64,000 bases of DNA from Plantago ovata (Eukaryota; Streptophyta; Magnoliopsida; Lamiales; Plantaginaceae). The stretch covers positions 105,461,982 through 105,525,981 of the forward strand of contig CM051457.1 in the NCBI GenBank assembly GCA_028274465.1, in the 5' to 3' direction. Positions 11,211-21,033 of the stretch are shown in pieces. How positions within the stretch are numbered: the stretch's first letter is position 1; every line of letters starts with the position of its first letter. A program made the translations under genes and the position numbers. Under the pieces are notes generated by a model, which did no database searches, had not been told where the DNA came from, and worked only from the letters and a program-made list of their open reading frames with translations.

Positions 11211-12978
11211 GATAGGAAATTTCTCAATGATTTTTGGGGTTGTTACTTTGCAGGTTTGATGCAACTGCATGTAACTCTTTGACTGATTGTAGTAGCTTAG
11301 TTTTTCTTTTGTCTGATGATGCACATCCCGTTCATTTCTCTCTAATAAAATATTTACCTTTAAAAATATAATTCACAAACCATTTTTATTGAATGTCTTA
11401 ACTCTTAAATGCATACCAAAAGTAATATATGGACATATTTGCATTCGGAACTTTCAAGTTTCATGTCCTTCACAAGATCTAATTAGGATTTTTAATTGTG
11501 AATATAGGAGGAGATGTGAAGTTGCAGAGGCTCTTGTCGAGAAGAACTTTGATTTAGTTTTTCAAATAATATATGAATTCACTCTTCCAGGTAATGTTTG
11601 TATCTTGTCATTCTAACTTTCATTTTTGCAGACCTTGTTTTCCTCCTTTTCTTTCCTGCAACAATGGTTAATATTTTACCTGGTGGGTGGCATTCCAGCT
11701 GTTGAAATAAATGGTGGAGTTGCTTCATCACTTGCCGACAGAAAAAAGGGAGGTCAATTGACTGAGTTTTTCAGAATCATAAAGGGTACCATAGACGACG
11801 AAGATTGGGATCAGGTACTATAACGATCCTTTTTCAACAAAGTTGAGCTTCTTATTTAACTGTCTATGGGATTGAGGTAAAATGGTACGGTAAAGTATGG
11901 TGTGTGCTCCTCTTTAGGTGATGGGCTGGATTTCATTTTCCTTTCAGGCGGATGCAGTTATTTGCTATTCTGGTTCACGGAGATACATATTTCTTGTTTT
12001 ATGAAATTGCTTTATGTAATCTAAATGCTGAATTGGAGGTTTACTTTCCTTTATCTGGAGTATGAATGTATTTGCTATAGGTGTGCAGCCATCAATGTGT
12101 ATGTAATCTAATAATGTGTTCTGGAGGTTTTGGGGGCAACAAACACAAGGAGCGTCCAGATCGCCTCATTGACATGCTGACTAGTAGCCACAGGTGAAAT
12201 TTCACTTTATCCTGGCATTTAGTTGTAAATCCTTATAATTGTGATAAATTGGAAAGATACTATCTAGCACTGTTTCATGTATGTGTTTATTCTGTTTTCC
12301 TACATTTGAATTGTAAATTCTTATAATCCAACTTTGGTTTGCAGGAAAGTACTGGCATGTGTTATCTGCGGCCGTCTTAAAAGTACTTTTCAGATAGCAT
12401 CTTCGAGTGGAAGTGTAGCTGATGTTCAATATGTTGCACATCAAGTCACTTTTCATATGCCATCATGTTATATTGATTTAGTTCAATGTTTCTTCTATTA
12501 GCATGAAGTTGATGTTCTTTGCTAACTGAAGTACTGAACATCACATGTGGTTCTCATTCTAGAGAGTCACAATATTGGTTGGTTACGAGTGTTCAAACTA
12601 AAGAAGCTAGCCTTGAACTGAATGTGCTTTGTGGTTCTTATATTTTGACCTTGTTAGATATTGGTGAACAACTCGAAACAGGGAAGGTACCAATTAAACA
12701 GTAAACAGATAAGCGCTGTTAAATATTTTGCTCTTTAAGGATTAGATTTGTTGATGGATGATGTAATAACCAGAAAAACTGAAACCGTAGCTTCCTGGGC
12801 TTGCAATTATTCCGTTGTTTTCCATCTGTAGTTGCACATGGGGATATATTATTTATGCACATTCATTTCTAGTTTGTGGAACCAGCTCCCCTTATTCTCT
12901 CTCTTTTTGCAGGCATTACATGCAAATTCACTTCCAGTTCTCGACATGTGCAAGCAGTGGTTGGATCAATACATGTAG

Positions 12979-13385
12979 TAGCTTATTTCTCAGAGGAATC
13001 ACAGTATGCTCTGAAAGGTGACTGTATTGGATGGCTCTCCTTATTTCTCAGAGGTATGAAGAGCTCGAGTTAGATGCCAACTAGCAAAAAATTTACACAA
13101 CAAACCAAGTGTAAATACTCTACATCACATGCAGTTTGTATTTCCTCAACAAACGTACTTTACATATTAGTATTGTCTGGTGATGATTGTGTAGGAATAT
13201 TCACTGAAACCATCATTGCCTGATATGTGAGGGCCTATGGGTCACATACAACTAGGTGATAATTATCCCGGTTAAGCATTGAAATAAATTAAAAGTCGAT
13301 TGCATTGATATCATTTAATTTACTACTATTAAGAATAGTTCGTTTGATGGAAATCATCAAGTTAAATTAGATTTAAACTTAATTA
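12979..13385. other. Noncoding 3' flank of spastizin-like relic
   Basis: Former 3' UTR and intergenic DNA. A short phrase TATTTCTCAGAGG is repeated at about 12985 and 13042. No gene or structured RNA recognised. Confidence 0.4.
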
Positions 13386-13870
13386 ATAGGGAAAATTTCA
13401 TCTGGACCCCTCCATAAAATTTTTTATTACAAAATCTTCCCTCTTAGAATATCATTACATTTACCCCTTGTTCGTGAAATGTAATTACATTTTGCCCCAC
13501 GGATTTGACTTTCAGGGAACTAAAGTCTGGAAATATCAATTTTGTCCCCGTTCAATTTTCAATAGCCAAAAAACTTAATATTTTTAATTACACATTTGAC
13601 TCTAAATTTTTTATATTTAAAAAATTGACTCTAAACTATTTAAAATAAACACCCAATACTTAGATAAATTTCAAAATGGTCTAAAATTAATCCATAAGAA
13701 GTCCCTACGAAACTCACATTTAAAAATCAATCCCACTAATTTAAAAAAAAGGTAAAAAAAAAAAGGACACAACTCCAATCGGAGCTCACCGGAGCTCCGG
13801 TCGGAGCAGACCAGCTCCGACTGGTAAACAGCTCCAATCGGAGCTGTAAATGCTAAACAACTCCAACCGG
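13386..13870. mobile_element. Palindrome-core non-autonomous element, partial (copy A1)
   Basis: Begins with GGGAAAATTTCATCTGGACC, which resembles the ends of the element at 21034 (GAGAAAATTACGCGGGGACC) and the one at 62015. AT-rich DNA follows, then a core at 13769-13862 made of alternating CGGAGCT and AGCTCCG words that can fold back (for example AGCTCCAATCGGAGCT). No right-hand terminal repeat is seen; the element is probably cut by the LINE/copia nest that follows. Confidence 0.5.
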
Positions 13871-13873
13871 AAA

Positions 13874-13990
13874 ATTTCCCTAGTCCCAACCATTGTTGGA
13901 CCTGTAAGGGATAAGGAAGATCTGGGAAGCAATGTTCTGGGGCAGATTAGAAGAGAGTTTTCCCCAGTCCCAACCATTGTTGGACCTGTA
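13874..13990. repeat. Direct repeat of a 27-base phrase
   Basis: CAGTCCCAACCATTGTTGGA plus flanking bases occurs at about 13880-13902 and 13967-13990, preceded in both by a TTTCCC or TTTTCCCC run. The phrase contains the palindrome CAACCATTGTTGG-like core. It lies between the palindrome array and the minus-strand LINE, and its origin is unknown. Confidence 0.6.
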
Positions 13991-14021
13991 ATCTTCCACC
14001 AACCCAGAACAAGAGGAAGGA

Positions 14022-14776
14022 TCAATGGCAACAGAAATCAGCGGACCAAAGTTGGACCAGGAGTCCAGCCAAAAAGAAAATTTTCCTTTTCCAACTTTTC
14101 AAAAAAATTTGGTCCTGAATTTTATCTCTAACCAAAATCATTCTCTTCCAAGTCCTAGAAGCAGTAGGAGTGGTAGTAACTTGAGCAAGGTCTTTCAAGG
14201 AGCAGTACTTGGTCATAAGAAATTTTGACCAAAGAGACGATTGGGATCTGAAATTAAACCACAATTTTGCATCAAAAGCAACATTGATGTCATGCATTTT
14301 TCTGATGCTCAAACCCCCCTCCTGGATGGGAATGCTAATCTTAGACCAGTTGGCCCAATGAATTTTGGACGAGTCAGCATTGGAACCTCAAAGTAATTTA
14401 ACCAGGATTTTGTCAACCATTTTGGTAATGGAAACATGAGGAGAAAGGATATGGAGGAGGTAGATGGGCATAGAAGAAAGGACGCTTCTAATCAGAATCC
14501 ACCTACCTCCTTGAGATCGCATTCCAGCCCATGAGTTTTGCTCTGATTTTGTCCAGCAAAGGGGAGAATAAGCAGAGTTTTTTGTTACCTCTTGATAAAG
14601 CCACCCGATTCCCCATTAACAATCACACTGAAATGACAACAATTAATCGTTCTCATAATCTGATCTATCCAGGATTGAGAGAAGCCAAAAACGGTTAACA
14701 TAGAGCTCAAGAAGGACCATCTAAGCCTATCATAGGCTTTGAGGAGGTCCAACTTAATTATGGCATTGGAGCCCTT
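14022..14776 (-). mobile_element. Internally deleted LINE fragment inserted in copia gag
   Basis: On the minus strand, 14776-14585 reads KLDLLKAYDRLRWSFLSSML then NGESGGFIKR, the RT region before the catalytic core. From about 14560 down to 14022 the sequence reads as the post-catalytic thumb and connection region (GRWILIRSVLSSMPIYLL, GGLSIRKMHDINVAFDAKLW, SSLWSKFLMTKYC). The RQGDPLSP and FADD blocks between them are missing, so a central deletion removed the active site. Frames also shift. It is directly joined to gag coding sequence at about 14777. Confidence 0.82.
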
Positions 14777-15025
14777 ATCTTTGGCAGTTGTATTATCATG
14801 GATTTCTCTGATGATTGGATCTGATAGGTTTAATACAATCGAGCTCATGCCCTTCCTGAGAATTTTCTTCTTCTCTGCGGCATCCATAGTGGCTGAGAAC
14901 GCTTCTTCTCCGTCGAGGGCTTCCTCACATCCTTGATGCGCCATTAGTGCCCTGATCTTAAGCTTCCATAACCCAAAATCTCTTGTTCCATCGAACTTGT
15001 CAATCTCGATTCGAGTTGTCATCAT
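14777..15025 (-). pseudogene. Ty1/copia gag N-terminal fragment
   Basis: Minus-strand coding sequence from an ATG at 15025 gives a copia-type capsid start: IEIDKFDGTRDFGLWKLKIR then ALMAHQGCEEALDGEE and KKKILRKGMSSIVLNLSD. This matches the retrotransposon gag family that opens copia polyproteins. After about 83 codons the frame runs without a break into LINE reverse transcriptase. Upstream, TTGGCGCCGTCTGTGGGA (minus strand, 15029-15047) looks like a primer-binding-site leader. The rest of gag-pol is absent. Confidence 0.82.
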
Positions 15026-15049
15026 GATACTCCCACAGACGGCGCCAAT

Positions 15050-15640
15050 TGTTACGAAAACAATCAATCACGAACTGTAACTCGAACAGACAAGAACAAA
15101 CAATAAAACAATAAAACAAGAACGCAAGATTTAACGTGGTTCAGCTGTAAATAGCCTACGTCCACGGGAAGGAACCGATTCTCCACTAAAACACGAACAC
15201 AAGAGTACAGATACAAGAACCAAAGATGAGTCTATCCGCACAACCTGCAACTTCTATACCTCTATGATTTCTCTCTGGTTTTCCTCTCTTGTTTTCTCTC
15301 TGTATTGTAAGATTAATAACCTAACAACAAAACTCAGAATTTTCCCAACAAAGGGACTTGTATATATACTACTCTAAACTTCACCAAATTGTAGTAACCG
15401 TGCTATATTTAGTTTCCTAATTGATCTCGATCTCTTATTCCGAAAAGAGTTCTTATACCATATGATCAACTTATCTTGAGTTAATTGTTTCCAAGTAGAA
15501 CTCATGCTACAAATCTCACAAGACCAAAAGAGCCCGACTGTCCCGTTGATGAACCAACTTATTCCGCTGAAACCAGATGAACCGAACCACTAATTATACC
15601 TGAGATATGTTATGCTTACGAAATACAATAATTTAACAAC
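15050..15640 (-). mobile_element. Probable copia LTR upstream of the gag fragment
   Basis: The minus-strand sequence ends ...CGTAACA just before the primer-binding-like leader at 15047. The region carries the phrase TTTAACGTGGTTC (minus strand CG...), common in plant copia LTRs, plus pyrimidine-rich leader DNA. The outer boundary is uncertain: TGTTAAATTATTGTA at about 15626-15640 could be the TG start but also matches the DUF6598 3'-UTR repeat into which the element is inserted. A second LTR is not present in the window. Confidence 0.55.
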
Positions 15641-15822
15641 ACTTCGGTCCTCAAGTCAAGTTCCAAACATACAGTATATTACAATAATTTAACCCTACTA
15701 CAATCCTCAAGTTCCACACATAATATATTAAAATAAAAATATTACAATAATTTAACACTAGTCCAATCCTCAAGTTCCAAACACATTAAAATATATAACA
15801 ACGTAACACGCAATAAGGCGCA
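15641..15822 (-). repeat. DUF6598 copy 1 3'-UTR minisatellite
   Basis: Reading the minus strand, the phrase GGAACTTGAGGATTG...GGTTAAATTATTGTAAT recurs two to three times with a period of about 62 bases, as in copies 2-4. The distal end merges into the probable copia LTR. Confidence 0.8.
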
Positions 15823-17727
15823 TCACTGTCCTTCACGAATTTCTCGAACTTTTTCCCAGTAGATCGACCACTCGACTTTGACATCAACCGTGCAAGAGCC
15901 AATATTAACTTTTTCTTCCTTGCCTTCACCCTCGATTTGAGGTTTGAATGTCAACCTTATTGGATCTTTTTCTTTTCCAAAATCACCATGCTCTATACAT
16001 AGTATCAGAGTCCCAGACCGATGATCAACACAGATAGTTTGGCGTGAGAGCATAAAAGTGTTGTTGCGGACTTCAACACACTCCTCATCAAGTAGCACAA
16101 CCTTCCTCTCTTCACTAGTACTCAACACATCCGTATAGGCAGTAAAACGATAGCGGCCATACATCGTCCTATTCATTATTTGTGGTGACATATCATCAAC
16201 AAGCTGCACATAGATATTGGCCAGAACACTGTAGGTGACAATGCTACGTCTCACCTCCAGCAAGTAGTGCTCGCCGGTTCCGTCCACTCTGCACGCACAC
16301 AGTTTGCTTTCTTTACAGCAGTTGGATACATGGTCCTGATATTCTTTGTTAGGGTCCATGACATATTGATCGCTATCATCTGCAAAGCGTTCATCGCCGG
16401 CCACCAGGTTGGTTTGACATTTAGCGGATAGTCTGAGATATTTGTCGTCAGTAGTAGTGCCACGGCCCTTCAAAAACAGTTTGGCTTCTATGCACAGATT
16501 AGCCTGGGGAGGAGCCAGAGGAGGAAGGAGGGGAGGACCCGTGAGTCGTAAATATGGATCCTGCAGCATGCATGAATTAAGGGTCAATATTAATAAATAA
16601 GTAGACCATGTGCTAATTGCTTCTTCCGAATAATAATAACATAACAAGAATAGACTTGAATATTGCAAATGTAGCTAACATGGGAATACTTACTACTAAC
16701 TTAGGGCGGCAAGGACATGCAATTTGGTAATAGTCAAACAAGCATATATGCTTGGAGCTTAGAAAGTAGTGCTAGTGTAAATAAATCTTTGATACAAAAG
16801 AAGAGGTACACTAGCTAACTACACAAATATAGAGCTTATAAAGATATGCTCTATTAACTCATGCAGAAAAAACATTAATAGCCTATATTGTAAGCTGGTA
16901 GGATTGAAAAGACTGGATCAAATCAAAACATACACACATGCATGCATCAAAAGCATCATATCTTGATAAGATACACAAAACAAAATGAAGGCAAGTAATA
17001 AAACAATCCAATTACCTTTTTCGTGAGGGTTTGGCATTTCACCCTGGGGCGGTTGAAGATGACATTGCTCTCATGAGCACCATATGCAATGCAAATCAGG
17101 CTGACTTGACCATACACATCCAGTGAATAATCGTCCTCTTCGGAAACAACATTATCATGATGATCACTGATACGTAGTTTGAGTGAATGTATTTGCACGG
17201 TATTAGGCAATGTGTTATTAGGCTCCCCTGCAGCAAGGAAAGGAAACAAGATTCCATTAAAAAAAATAAAAAAATTCATTCATTCATAATTTACACACAC
17301 AGATACATACATACATACATACATACATACATACATCATTACAGCTACCAAATTATAGGAATGAACATGCACAAAATCTAACAAGAAAAATTAATATAAA
17401 TAAATAAATCAAAGGGCAGGATTAATTAGGGTTACCGTAGTGATAGAGATTCCATAACTGAGGGTCAAATCGAAATGCCAAAAAATCGCCATCTTCATCT
17501 TGACCTCGCACTGGACACACCACCATGTGCCAGTGCTGATTGATGTACTCCCCGGTTTCAGTCAGTTGGGCAAATATCTTGTTGTCACGGTCAAAATATT
17601 GTTTAGATAGTTTCCGATACTCAGTAGCCTCCCAATCATACCCATCTTCGTAAGTTGGTTTGAGTGATTCCTTATAATATTGCATTCGCTCCTGTTTTTC
17701 TTTTTCTTTCTCAGAAGATAGCACCAT
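15823..17727 (-). CDS. DUF6598-like protein, copy 1, with altered 5' end
   Basis: Three exons on the minus strand: about 17436-17727, 17016-17227 and 15823-16560, all with GT/AG borders in the same phases as copies 2 and 3. Exon 1 encodes QERMQYYKESLKPTYEDGYD, HMVVCPVRGQDEDGDFLAFR; exon 2 IHSLKLRISD, DDYSLDVYGQVSLIC; exon 3 DPYLRLTGPP, KVVLLDEECVEVRNN, TFKPQIEGEG and a final IGSCTVDVKVEWSIYWE. The order (DVYGQV, DPYLRLTGP, sheet-rich tail, IGSC...VEWS) matches my recollection of the plant DUF6598 family of unknown function. The usual acidic first 60 residues are missing: upstream sequence has been replaced by GH17 gene DNA at 17761. The nearest ATG (17727) would give a shortened protein of about 410 residues. 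Confidence 0.75.
17307..17336. repeat. ATAC/GTAT tetranucleotide microsatellite in DUF6598 intron 1
   Basis: About seven CATA units in intron 1 of copy 1. The equivalent site in copies 2, 3 and 4 (38281, 51930, 59101) also has variable ATGT runs, so it is a length-variable marker shared by the family. Confidence 0.9.
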
Positions 17728-17760
17728 CTTCTTGACGCCAGCGTCTGCTCTTGCTCGTTT

Positions 17761-17935
17761 GGGAGATTGATGGTGACACGGATATCTGAGTTTGCAAGGG
17801 CTTTGAGTACAGATGGATCAGAGTCGTAGACTTTGATTCGGTTTATGGATTGGGATTTCAGGAGCTGGACTACTTTTGTTGCTGATGGGAGGTTGTTTGC
17901 TACTCGACCATAGTTCACCCCAATCATGCCTCCAT
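17761..17935 (-). pseudogene. GH17 beta-1,3-glucanase exon fragment fused to DUF6598 copy 1
   Basis: The minus strand shows a splice acceptor (TTCTTCGCAG) at 17936, then coding sequence for GMIGVNYGRVANNLPSATKV and VYDSDPSVLKALANSDIRVT, the characteristic N-terminal strand of glycoside hydrolase family 17 glucan endo-1,3-beta-glucosidases. It stops at NLP, where CCCAAACGAGCAA passes into the DUF6598 exon 1 sequence. Both parents can supply AAACGAGCAA, so about ten bases of shared sequence sit at the joint. The glucanase frame is not the DUF6598 frame and continues for about 60 missense codons to a stop. The signal-peptide exon of the glucanase was not found. Confidence 0.82.
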
Positions 17936-17939
17936 CTGC

Positions 17940-18960
17940 GAAGAAATTGGAGAAAATGCGGGGATGTTATTACACTATACAGGGCCGAAGAATGACTCTC
18001 AAACACGTTACTAGTGCACTAAACCAAAAGGAACAATGGAGGACTATGTCCTTTTAAAAAGAGAACAACTTTCATGATAAATGAAACAAGATTTGAGCAT
18101 TCTGATTAGATGCTTTAGATGCTGTGCACTAACAATAAAGAACAAGAATCCATGCATTTTGAGGTCAGCATTTGAAGAGAATGACAAAACAAACAAATGC
18201 AAGTGTGAAATGCCCAAAGGCATAGTTTTCCCTCTAACTCATCAGTTCGTTTTCACTATAACACTTTAACGCTCCATAAAATTTGTCCATTCATCTACGT
18301 GATTGTAAATTTGAGTTACACACATACATGAATACAAAGTGAAATCAAATGCTGCTATCCCATATCAACCATTGGTCACTGACAATTATCGAAGAACATC
18401 AAATCTAACTAATTAAATCAAATATTGCGCACCCAATTACTTGTAATTGAAAAGAAAATACAAAGTGAGGAAATACCCCTCAGCTTAATCCATGGTATCT
18501 TCTTAATCGCACCCCATCTACAACGATGCTGTGTGTTATGGTGGTTGGCGTAAATTTCGGAAGCTGTGACTCCAGAGAAGTAAGAGTTAAAATCGAGGAA
18601 TGAGATATAATAGATGATTTCTTCGAATCGAAATAATATAACAATTGAAATTGGCGTGAGTTACACGCGTTTTTTTTTTTTTCACTTAACTTAATAATAG
18701 AGGTTAATGACGTGATTGATGGGATTGAACCCACGGCGTTCTGACAGTAACTGCCGTATTACTTTCAACAATTACCGCATTAGGAAAAAAAATCTAGGCC
18801 CACAAACCCTAGAATATAAACGTCCCCTCCACAGGCTGCTATTCTTATCTTCCTACTATCTTTCTCCTCTTAAGCCCCCTCGGCCCTTGATTATCAGATT
18901 AATCCAAGGCTAAAGAGTCCCTTGCAAAATTCATTAAGAGTTTTTGTCATCTTATTATAT
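17940..18960. other. Noncoding upstream of chimeric copy 1
   Basis: No exon, signal peptide or promoter motif can be assigned. It may hold the intron and promoter of the donor glucanase gene and so now drive copy 1 (minus strand); this is inference only. A T run is at 18669-18682. Confidence 0.35.
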
Positions 18961-18965
18961 ATTTG

Positions 18966-19180
18966 ATCCAATTTGTATACGAACACCATCCATCGGGTGG
19001 TGTTCGTATGCGAATTGGATCGGACATGTAACTAAGATGGGTGGTGATGTTCGTATTGGATCGAAGGTATAACTAAGCAGAGGCAAGGAATGGATCGGAT
19101 CGAGGGGTGGTGTTTGTATACGAATTAGATCGGAAACATAACTAAGGGAGAGACAAGGAATGGATCGGATCGGGTATGGT
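18966..19180. repeat. Hairpin plus imperfect tandem repeat
   Basis: ATCCAATTTGTATACGAACA (from 18966) pairs with the inverted copy ending at 19020 (TGTTCGTATGCGAATTGGAT), about 23 of 26 bases with a short loop. Further direct copies of GGTGGTGTTCGTAT...GAATTGGATCGGA...CATAACTAAG follow to about 19180, with the extra word AAGGAATGGATCGGATCG repeated at about 19090 and 19158. Confidence 0.8.
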
Positions 19181-20225
19181 TTAAGATGGATGATACCAGA
19201 TAAGGGTCGAGGAGGATGATCAGAAAGATAAGTTTCTTATTTTTGTTTAAGTTCATTTGGTTTGGGTTCTAATACATGAACGAACGAAATTAAAATGGAT
19301 GGATTTGGTTAATTTTGATGTGTTTTGTTTAAGGTCAACAATTTGTTGATTAGTGTAGTTTGGGTTCTAATTCATGAGTTAAAAAGTAAGAATGTTTAGA
19401 GTTAGATCTTCTTTCTGTCCTCGTGTCAGATCTCATGTCAGATGTTTGTACTTTGTTTGTGATATTTTTTTTCTAATTTTTAATTTCATTGATCGAATTA
19501 CGTTTACGGTTTCAATCTTTGTATCTTTGTCTTCGTTTTCACTTTTTTTTTTCCAAAAAAAATTATGATTATGACTCTAATAGGACTGGTTTGATAGGTA
19601 AGATTAGGCCTGGAAAAGGACTAAATCATATCCTATGAAATATAGTTTAGTCTATATTTATTAGTAGTGGCAAAAACCTAGCAATTATATAATCTGGAGA
19701 TGATTTATATAGTTTGGAGATGATTTGTATTGATTTGTATGCTAAGTTTTTTTTTTTTGAAATGGCTAAAATATGCTAAAGTGGATGAATGGTTGGAGTT
19801 GTAACAAATTTATTTAATATAACAACCAACTCAAGTCTGGCCAGTGTTTTATAATTATACAACCAATTAGATAAACTATGAGAAAATTTTATAAGTTACA
19901 CTTCTGAGAAGATGGTAGGTATATTAAGGCTTACGGTCTTAATACCTTTTATTAATGTAGTCTGAAATGGATTCATAAGGTATAAGGTGGTGTAACGGTG
20001 GTAAAGAGTTGAGTTACTTAAATAGAATTAGAGGTGTATCGATCAATCTACACCTGTGACGGAGTTATAAGGTGTGGAAGCTGATTGATAGAGTGGCGCA
20101 GGAGTAACGATAAAAATAACATAATGGCGGTGGAGTTGAGTTTACGTGTGGAGAAATAAGGTGGTTTAGGATAAAATTTGTGTATAATATGAGTAGTTGT
20201 AATATTTGTCATTTCTAAAAAAATA
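19181..20225. other. Noncoding AT-rich DNA
   Basis: No exon or recognised repeat. Several T-rich tracts occur (19470, 19540, 19748). Confidence 0.4.
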
Positions 20226-20229
20226 TATA

Positions 20230-20605
20230 GGGTCCATTGATTTTTTATACCCTCTTAGCGTCCCTAATAACGAAATGAATCACATTAGTTTATCAATTAC
20301 ATTTTAGTCCAAATTCAACAAAAAAATAACTATTTCAAAATTGAATTTTGATGAAACCAAGTATTTTCAAATCAAAAAGATAAAAAAAATTAAAAGAAAA
20401 ACTAAGTAAAATACTAAAATAATAAAATAAATTTTAAAGAAAAAAAACTTAAGTAAAATAAAAATAAAAAAATTATCTTCATCATTCCAAGTTTCGGTAC
20501 CGTAATTTTTATTTTTTCCTGTACGGAGCTCCAGCGCCGAAAACGGTGGAGCAAGCTGCTCTACCACCATTAACGGTGCAACAACCATCTTGCTCCACCA
20601 CCAGC
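20230..20605. mobile_element. Palindrome-core element, partial (copy A2)
   Basis: Starts with GGGTCCATTGATTTTTTATACCC, closely similar to the left end of the bounded element at 42217 (GGGTCCATATCTTTTTAGTACCC). AT-rich DNA follows, then TTTCGGTACCGTAATTTTTA and a small core with CGGAGCTCCAGCGCCG and ACGGTGGAGCAAGCTGCTC words. The same TTTCGGTACCGG phrase precedes the core in the 42-kb element. No right end was found. Confidence 0.5.
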
Positions 20606-20676
20606 AGATCGATTTTAAATCAAACTTTTTAATGATTTTTCTTTAAAAATTTTAAAACTTTAACAGTAAAGTAATA

Positions 20677-20905
20677 TTATCTCCGTTTTATTAATAATTT
20701 CCTAAGGGACTATTCATCATATAGCTTTTAAATTAAACTGTATCAATATAAATTAAAAATAAATTAAAAGTTGATTATGAAATATACTCCATTAATTTTA
20801 TAATATAATTTATTATATTTTTCTCTATGTAATTTAGGAGTTATATGTGGTCAAAGTAATAATGCCCCTTAGTAAGTTATTAATTAACGGAGGAAGGAGG
20901 AAGTA
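20677..20905. mobile_element. Stowaway-like MITE
   Basis: Inverted ends: TCCGTTTTATTAATAATTTC (from 20682) pairs with the inverted copy of AGTTATTAATTAACGGAGG (20873-20892), continuing through CTAAGGG/CCCCTTAG. The right end reads ACGGAGGAAGGAGGAAGTA, like Stowaway ends next to TA. Length about 220 bases; no coding capacity. Confidence 0.6.
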
Positions 20906-21033
20906 TATGATATAGTTATATTAAAAATATACTTAAATTTCTTTAATAATATAATTTTATTATATTATATTTTTTGTTTGTGTAATGTAGTAATTCTCGA
21001 CCAATTTTTTTAAAAAATATCAGCTTAAAAATT

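Larger units (their letters stand above)
7545..12978 (+). pseudogene. Spastizin/ZFYVE26-like plant gene, C-terminal half, decayed
   Basis: At least ten exons in order match the C-terminal part of the large plant protein annotated as zinc finger FYVE domain-containing (Arabidopsis At2g25730 type; spastizin in animals, linked to endosome and lysosome trafficking). Exons: 7545-7770 (FYGGTVSIHTSWPNTF), 8086-8445 (EYGTIDDLCDLCFGYGA, CETHKHFNYLYKFQ), about 9241-9351 (KDHVAAGFCCIQLFM), 10082-10227 (GKSASEKLTEEGLVKFSARV), 10635-10722 (GPQWKHS), 11508-11590 (AEALVEKNFDLVFQIIYEF), 11697-11814 (KKGGQLTEFFRIIKGTIDD), 12083-12194 (NKHKERPDRLIDMLTSSHR), 12344-12440 (SGSVADVQYVAHQ) and 12911-12978 (LPVLDMCKQWLDQYM, stop). 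Frame breaks occur in several exons (near 7690, 9312, 10140, 10690), plus an insertion of about 33 bases near 12105. Upstream exons are absent. Introns are retained, so it is not a processed copy. Confidence 0.85.

Noticed and set aside
11389..11616. Open frame of 75 codons treated as a whole gene
   Set aside because: Only its last part (11508-11590) is an exon of the spastizin-like relic; the rest is intron.
3690..13385. Helitron boundaries around the first gene-fragment mosaic
   Set aside because: I could not find a convincing 3' hairpin followed by CTRR or a matching 5' TC end, so the block is not called a Helitron.
17562..17927. 121-codon open frame from the glucanase ATG through DUF6598 exon 1
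   Set aside because: The second half is the wrong frame of DUF6598 and gives meaningless sequence; kept only as evidence for the chimera.
18707..18790. Possible tRNA-like segment (GTGGGTTCAATCCCA on the minus strand resembles a T-arm)
   Set aside because: I could not fold matching acceptor, D and anticodon arms around it.
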